Shown here: one piece after another, positions 14,970 to 16,943 of the stretch
How positions within the stretch are numbered: position 1 is the first letter of the stretch
Layout of the letters: every line of letters begins with the position of its first letter
Source: an uncultured Bacilli bacterium
GTDB lineage: Bacteria > Bacillota_I > Bacilli_A > RF39 > UBA660
DNA length: 16,943 nucleotides
Direction of reading: 5' to 3'
Assembly: GCA_910578745.1 (NCBI GenBank)
Contig: CAJTSN010000002.1
Coordinates: forward strand, 32,820 to 49,762
Notes under the pieces: generated by a model
What the model was told of the DNA's origin: nothing
What the model saw: the letters and a program-made list of their open reading frames with translations, nothing else
Databases searched by the model: none
Translations under genes and position numbers: made by a program

Positions 14970-15929
14970 ATGAATAATGATGTAATTAAGACTATATTCT
15001 TTTATGATAATAGTCAAGGAAATAAAACGATTGAAAACCAAGATGGAGAAATTCTTGAACGTTCTAAAGAAGAGGTTTTAAATGAAATTCAAAATAAAAT
15101 AAGAAATCATATCTTTTTTAGTTATACGGTGATTCGGGATCAACAATTAGTGACCTATCAATTAAACCAAGAAGAAGGTGCTGTGAACTTACGAATGCGT
15201 TTATTTGATGAAAGTCTACCTGCTTTAAGAACTATTTTAAGCACTATTCCAAGAAAAGTTTTAGAAGATTCAAATAAAAAAAGTACTATTAAAATAACCA
15301 TATCGGAAGAAAGTTGTCACGTATCCTATTTTTTAAATCAAAACGTCTCATCAAAAGAACTACAAGAACCCAAAGAGGTTATTGACTATATTCAATGTTT
15401 AAAAAATAATAATGAAATTATAAGTGCAATTCGAGATGGAAATGAAAATCTTCGTTACGTTTTTGAAACGTCTGAACAGGAAGAATTTAAAATTTATGTG
15501 CGAGTAGAGAATAAAAAAGTTGTAGAGGCCCTAGATTCTCTCGTTTCGGCGAAAATAAAAAAGAAAAACAAGAAAAAATGGCCTATACTTACAGGAATGG
15601 TCCTATGTGGTGGGCTTGCAATGCTGTTGGCAAAAAATCCAAAAGTAAGGGAAACGGTACAAAATATGCATGAAAAATCGATGGAGCAAAACGAAGCAAC
15701 GGCATTATTAGATAAAAATTTCTATAGAATAAAAAGTCTTTATTCTCGATTTAAAACTTCTGAATTATCTGAAGAAGAAAAATTAGAGTTAAATAATCGT
15801 TTAGAGGAAGTGCTTACTTATTTGCATGCAATTGACAGTAAAGACGAATGTGTAGGTATTTTGGAAAGATATGCCGATGATATTTGTCCATCTTTAACGA
15901 TTGAAAGTACAGGAACTAGAAAAAAATAG
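14970..15929 (+). CDS. Unknown protein with a single internal membrane helix
   Basis: I do not recognise a family. The 319-aa product has a soluble N-terminal region of about 195 residues with mixed alpha/beta character, then a very basic stretch (KIKKKNKKK, 195-203), one short hydrophobic helix (WPILTGMVLCGGLAMLLA, 204-221) and a helical, charged C-terminal region (about 225-310). The basic residues before the helix favour a cytoplasmic N-terminal domain, with the C-terminal part outside, although the helix is short enough that a peripheral role is possible. The ATG follows GTGAGGAAAA (14958-14967). It lies between mtaB and cotE; its own stop sits in a weak terminator-like hairpin. Nothing in the sequence shows its role. 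Confidence 0.85.
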   Translation: MNNDVIKTIFFYDNSQGNKTIENQDGEILERSKEEVLNEIQNKIRNHIFFSYTVIRDQQLVTYQLNQEEGAVNLRMRLFDESLPALRTILSTIPRKVLEDSNKKSTIKITISEESCHVSYFLNQNVSSKELQEPKEVIDYIQCLKNNNEIISAIRDGNENLRYVFETSEQEEFKIYVRVENKKVVEALDSLVSAKIKKKNKKKWPILTGMVLCGGLAMLLAKNPKVRETVQNMHEKSMEQNEATALLDKNFYRIKSLYSRFKTSELSEEEKLELNNRLEEVLTYLHAIDSKDECVGILERYADDICPSLTIESTGTRKK

Positions 15930-15945
15930 TTTCTTTTTTCTTTTT
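15918..15945 (+). terminator. Weak A/T-rich terminator-like hairpin after the 14970 gene
   Basis: AGAAAAAA (15918-15925) pairs with TTTTTTCT (15934-15941) around an 8-nt loop containing the TAG stop, and T's continue to 15945. The stem has a single G-C pair, so it is probably leaky. Confidence 0.4.
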
Positions 15946-16020
15946 ATGGGTTTAACGAAAACAGATCGAATGGAACAAATTTCTTGTTGTAAAACGAATC
16001 GAATTGCTTCTCTTTTATGA

Positions 16021-16047
16021 ACATTTTTCCTATATTTGCATACAGTA
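16021..16047 (+). promoter_or_regulatory. Sporulation-type (sigma-E/sigma-K) promoter candidate of cotE
   Basis: CATACAGTA at 16039-16047 fits both the mother-cell sigma-E -10 (CATACANT) and the sigma-K -10 (CATANNNTA). An AC at 16021-16022 lies 16 nt upstream, as in sigma-K -35 elements, while the sigma-E -35 (like GTCATATT) is poor. B. subtilis cotE is transcribed by both factors. No sigma-A promoter is apparent in the 135-bp gap. Confidence 0.55.
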
Positions 16048-16064
16048 AAGTGAGGAGGGATAAA

Positions 16065-16634
16065 ATGTCTTCATATAAAGAAATTGTGACAAAAGCGGTT
16101 ATTGGTAAGGGAAAAAAGTATTTTAAAAACAATTATACCATCAAATCAGAAACGACGCCTTCAACGGTACTCGGTTGTTGGGTAATCAACCATAAATTTA
16201 AAGGATATAAGACGGGTGACAAAATAGGCGTTGATGGTTCTTATGATGTAAATATTTGGTATTCTTATGAAGGAGATAGCAAAACGGCTGTTGTAAATAA
16301 AAAAATTGATTATAATGATGTTTTTAATTTAAAATTAAAAGATAGTGGAGACTATGTTTCCGATACAGATATCATCGTTCGAACTTTAAGCCAACCAAAT
16401 TGTACAAAAGTGAATATTACGGATGATGGCAGTATTAATTTTGACATTGAAAAGGAATTGGGTGTTGAAATTGTAGGAGAAAAGAAAATGAAAATTGCCA
16501 TCGAAGATGATGAGGAACCATGGGATATAATTGATGATGATGTTGATGATGACGTTTTAAAAGAAATTGATGCTTCTGTGGAACCAAATTATATTGAAAC
16601 GAAAGAGATAGAAGAAAATCCTAGCGAAAACTAG
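16065..16634 (+). CDS. cotE: Outer spore coat morphogenetic protein CotE
   Basis: CotE assembles around the forespore and directs deposition of the outer spore coat. The 189-aa product aligns throughout with B. subtilis CotE (181 aa): MSSYKEIVTKAVIGKGKK matches its N terminus, and LGCWVINHK (36-44), GSYDVNIWYSY (58-68), LSQPNC (108-113) and the very acidic C terminus (148-169) match the rest. I chose ATG 16065 because TGAGGAGGG (16051-16059) lies upstream and the family begins here; the frame's earlier ATG at 16017 would overlap the promoter. Its last codons and stop are part of a terminator. In B. subtilis cotE lies near miaB and ymcA; here it follows mtaB and an unknown gene. Confidence 0.93.
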   Translation: MSSYKEIVTKAVIGKGKKYFKNNYTIKSETTPSTVLGCWVINHKFKGYKTGDKIGVDGSYDVNIWYSYEGDSKTAVVNKKIDYNDVFNLKLKDSGDYVSDTDIIVRTLSQPNCTKVNITDDGSINFDIEKELGVEIVGEKKMKIAIEDDEEPWDIIDDDVDDDVLKEIDASVEPNYIETKEIEENPSEN

Positions 16635-16640
16635 GTTTTT
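16615..16640 (+). terminator. Intrinsic terminator overlapping the cotE stop
   Basis: CCTAG (16620-16624) pairs with CTAGG (16631-16635) around CGAAAA, and A-T pairs flank it on both sides (16615-16618 with 16637-16640). T5 follows at 16636-16640. The TAG stop (16632-16634) lies in the 3' arm. Confidence 0.8.
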
Positions 16641-16656
16641 TATTTTGAATACTGTA

Positions 16657-16686
16657 TTGAAACCATTCTTGAAAGTATGTTATAAT
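16657..16686 (+). promoter_or_regulatory. Sigma-A promoter of the pilin-like gene
   Basis: -35 TTGAAA (16657-16662), 18-bp spacer, perfect -10 TATAAT (16681-16686). Transcription should begin about 16693, leaving a leader of about 16 nt that still contains the ribosome binding site AGGAG. Confidence 0.8.
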
Positions 16687-16708
16687 GAGCAAGAATAGGA
16701 GTGGTAGA

Positions 16709-16943
16709 GTGAAAAAAGGTTTTACGTTAATTGAACTTTTAGCTGTCATAGTAATACTTGCTGTCATTGCACTGATAGCTGTTCCAGTGATATTAAGTTT
16801 AGTGGATAAATCGAGAAGAAAAGCAGCGGAAGAAAGTGCGGTTTTGTATGTAGATACCATCGAGAATATGCTGATGTTAAATAATGTGGAAAATACAGAT
16901 GGAAAAACATATAAAGTAAAAGGAAGAACGGTAGTTGATGAAA
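16709..16943 (+). CDS. Type IV pilin-like protein (prepilin N-terminal methylation motif), 3'-truncated
   Basis: The first 78 codons of a longer gene run off the window. The start is GTG 16709, preceded by AGGAG (16698-16702). The product begins with MKKG, then FTLIELL, the class III prepilin signal: a peptidase cuts after Gly4, exposing Phe5 with Glu at mature position 5. A hydrophobic helix (about 6-31, AVIVILAVIALIAVPVI) follows, then LSLVDKSRRKAAEESA, a common continuation in Bacillota pseudopilins. Such proteins build type IV pili, competence pseudopili or related secretion structures in the membrane. Which of these applies depends on downstream genes not visible here. It has its own promoter, so it is not part of the cotE transcript. 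Confidence 0.88.
   Translation, partial: MKKGFTLIELLAVIVILAVIALIAVPVILSLVDKSRRKAAEESAVLYVDTIENMLMLNNVENTDGKTYKVKGRTVVDE

Noticed and set aside
15946..16020. 24-codon frame between the 14970 gene and cotE
   Set aside because: No ribosome binding site (pyrimidine tract upstream) and no recognisable product.
16017..16064. Upstream in-frame ATG for cotE adding 16 residues
   Set aside because: No ribosome binding site precedes it, it overlaps the promoter candidate, and CotE homologues begin at the codon 16065.
1..16943. CRISPR arrays, tRNA or rRNA genes, insertion sequences, phage or defence genes
   Set aside because: No repeat-spacer pattern, cloverleaf, transposase or terminal inverted repeats were seen; the window looks like core chromosome.

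Overview
The window is a gene-dense, AT-rich stretch (about one third G+C by eye) with every gene on the + strand. The gene types, perfect AGGAGG-type ribosome binding sites and sigma-A promoters place it in the Bacillota, class Bacilli in the broad sense. A CotE spore-coat homologue next to a sporulation-type promoter, plus a membrane-anchored FtsK/SpoIIIE, suggest a spore former. An N-domain-less ClpB under a CIRCE operator resembles the Mollicutes and their relatives, so an uncultured deep-branching gut Bacilli lineage is a reasonable but unproven guess. UGA acts as a stop and UGG encodes Trp, so the standard bacterial code applies.

Layout. 1-2213: 3' part of ftsK/spoIIIE, then a terminator. 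2260-2841: a class I glutamine-amidotransferase-like hydrolase with its own terminator. 2951-5192: CIRCE and sigma-A promoter, a short-form clpB, and a terminator. 5248-5376: a candidate 42-codon small gene. 5373-6423: promoter, structured L21 leader, rplU-prp-rpmA, weak terminator. 6474-8315: an unidentified two-helix membrane protein, then obgE. 8425-9720: rarA. 9835-10737: truB and a strong terminator. 10755-15945: an apparent operon of an HD-family dNTPase (dgt), rsmE, an unknown acidic membrane protein, mtaB and another unknown membrane protein. 16021-16640: cotE with a sigma-E/sigma-K-like promoter and a terminator overlapping its end. 16657-16943: a sigma-A promoter and the start of a type IV pilin-like gene cut by the window edge.

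How they work together. Most genes are housekeeping: chromosome translocation, protein disaggregation, large-subunit ribosomal proteins and the protease that matures L27, ribosome-assembly GTPase Obg, replication-fork maintenance, and rRNA/tRNA modification (TruB, RsmE, MtaB). The sporulation link comes from CotE and possibly SpoIIIE. In Bacillus subtilis spo0B lies between rpmA and obg; here an unrelated-looking membrane protein sits there.

I found no clear undescribed system. The best leads are the CIRCE-controlled ClpB lacking its N domain, the predicted pseudoknot in the L21 leader, the 42-aa small ORF, and the two unknown membrane proteins in the dgt-rsmE-mtaB operon and upstream of cotE.
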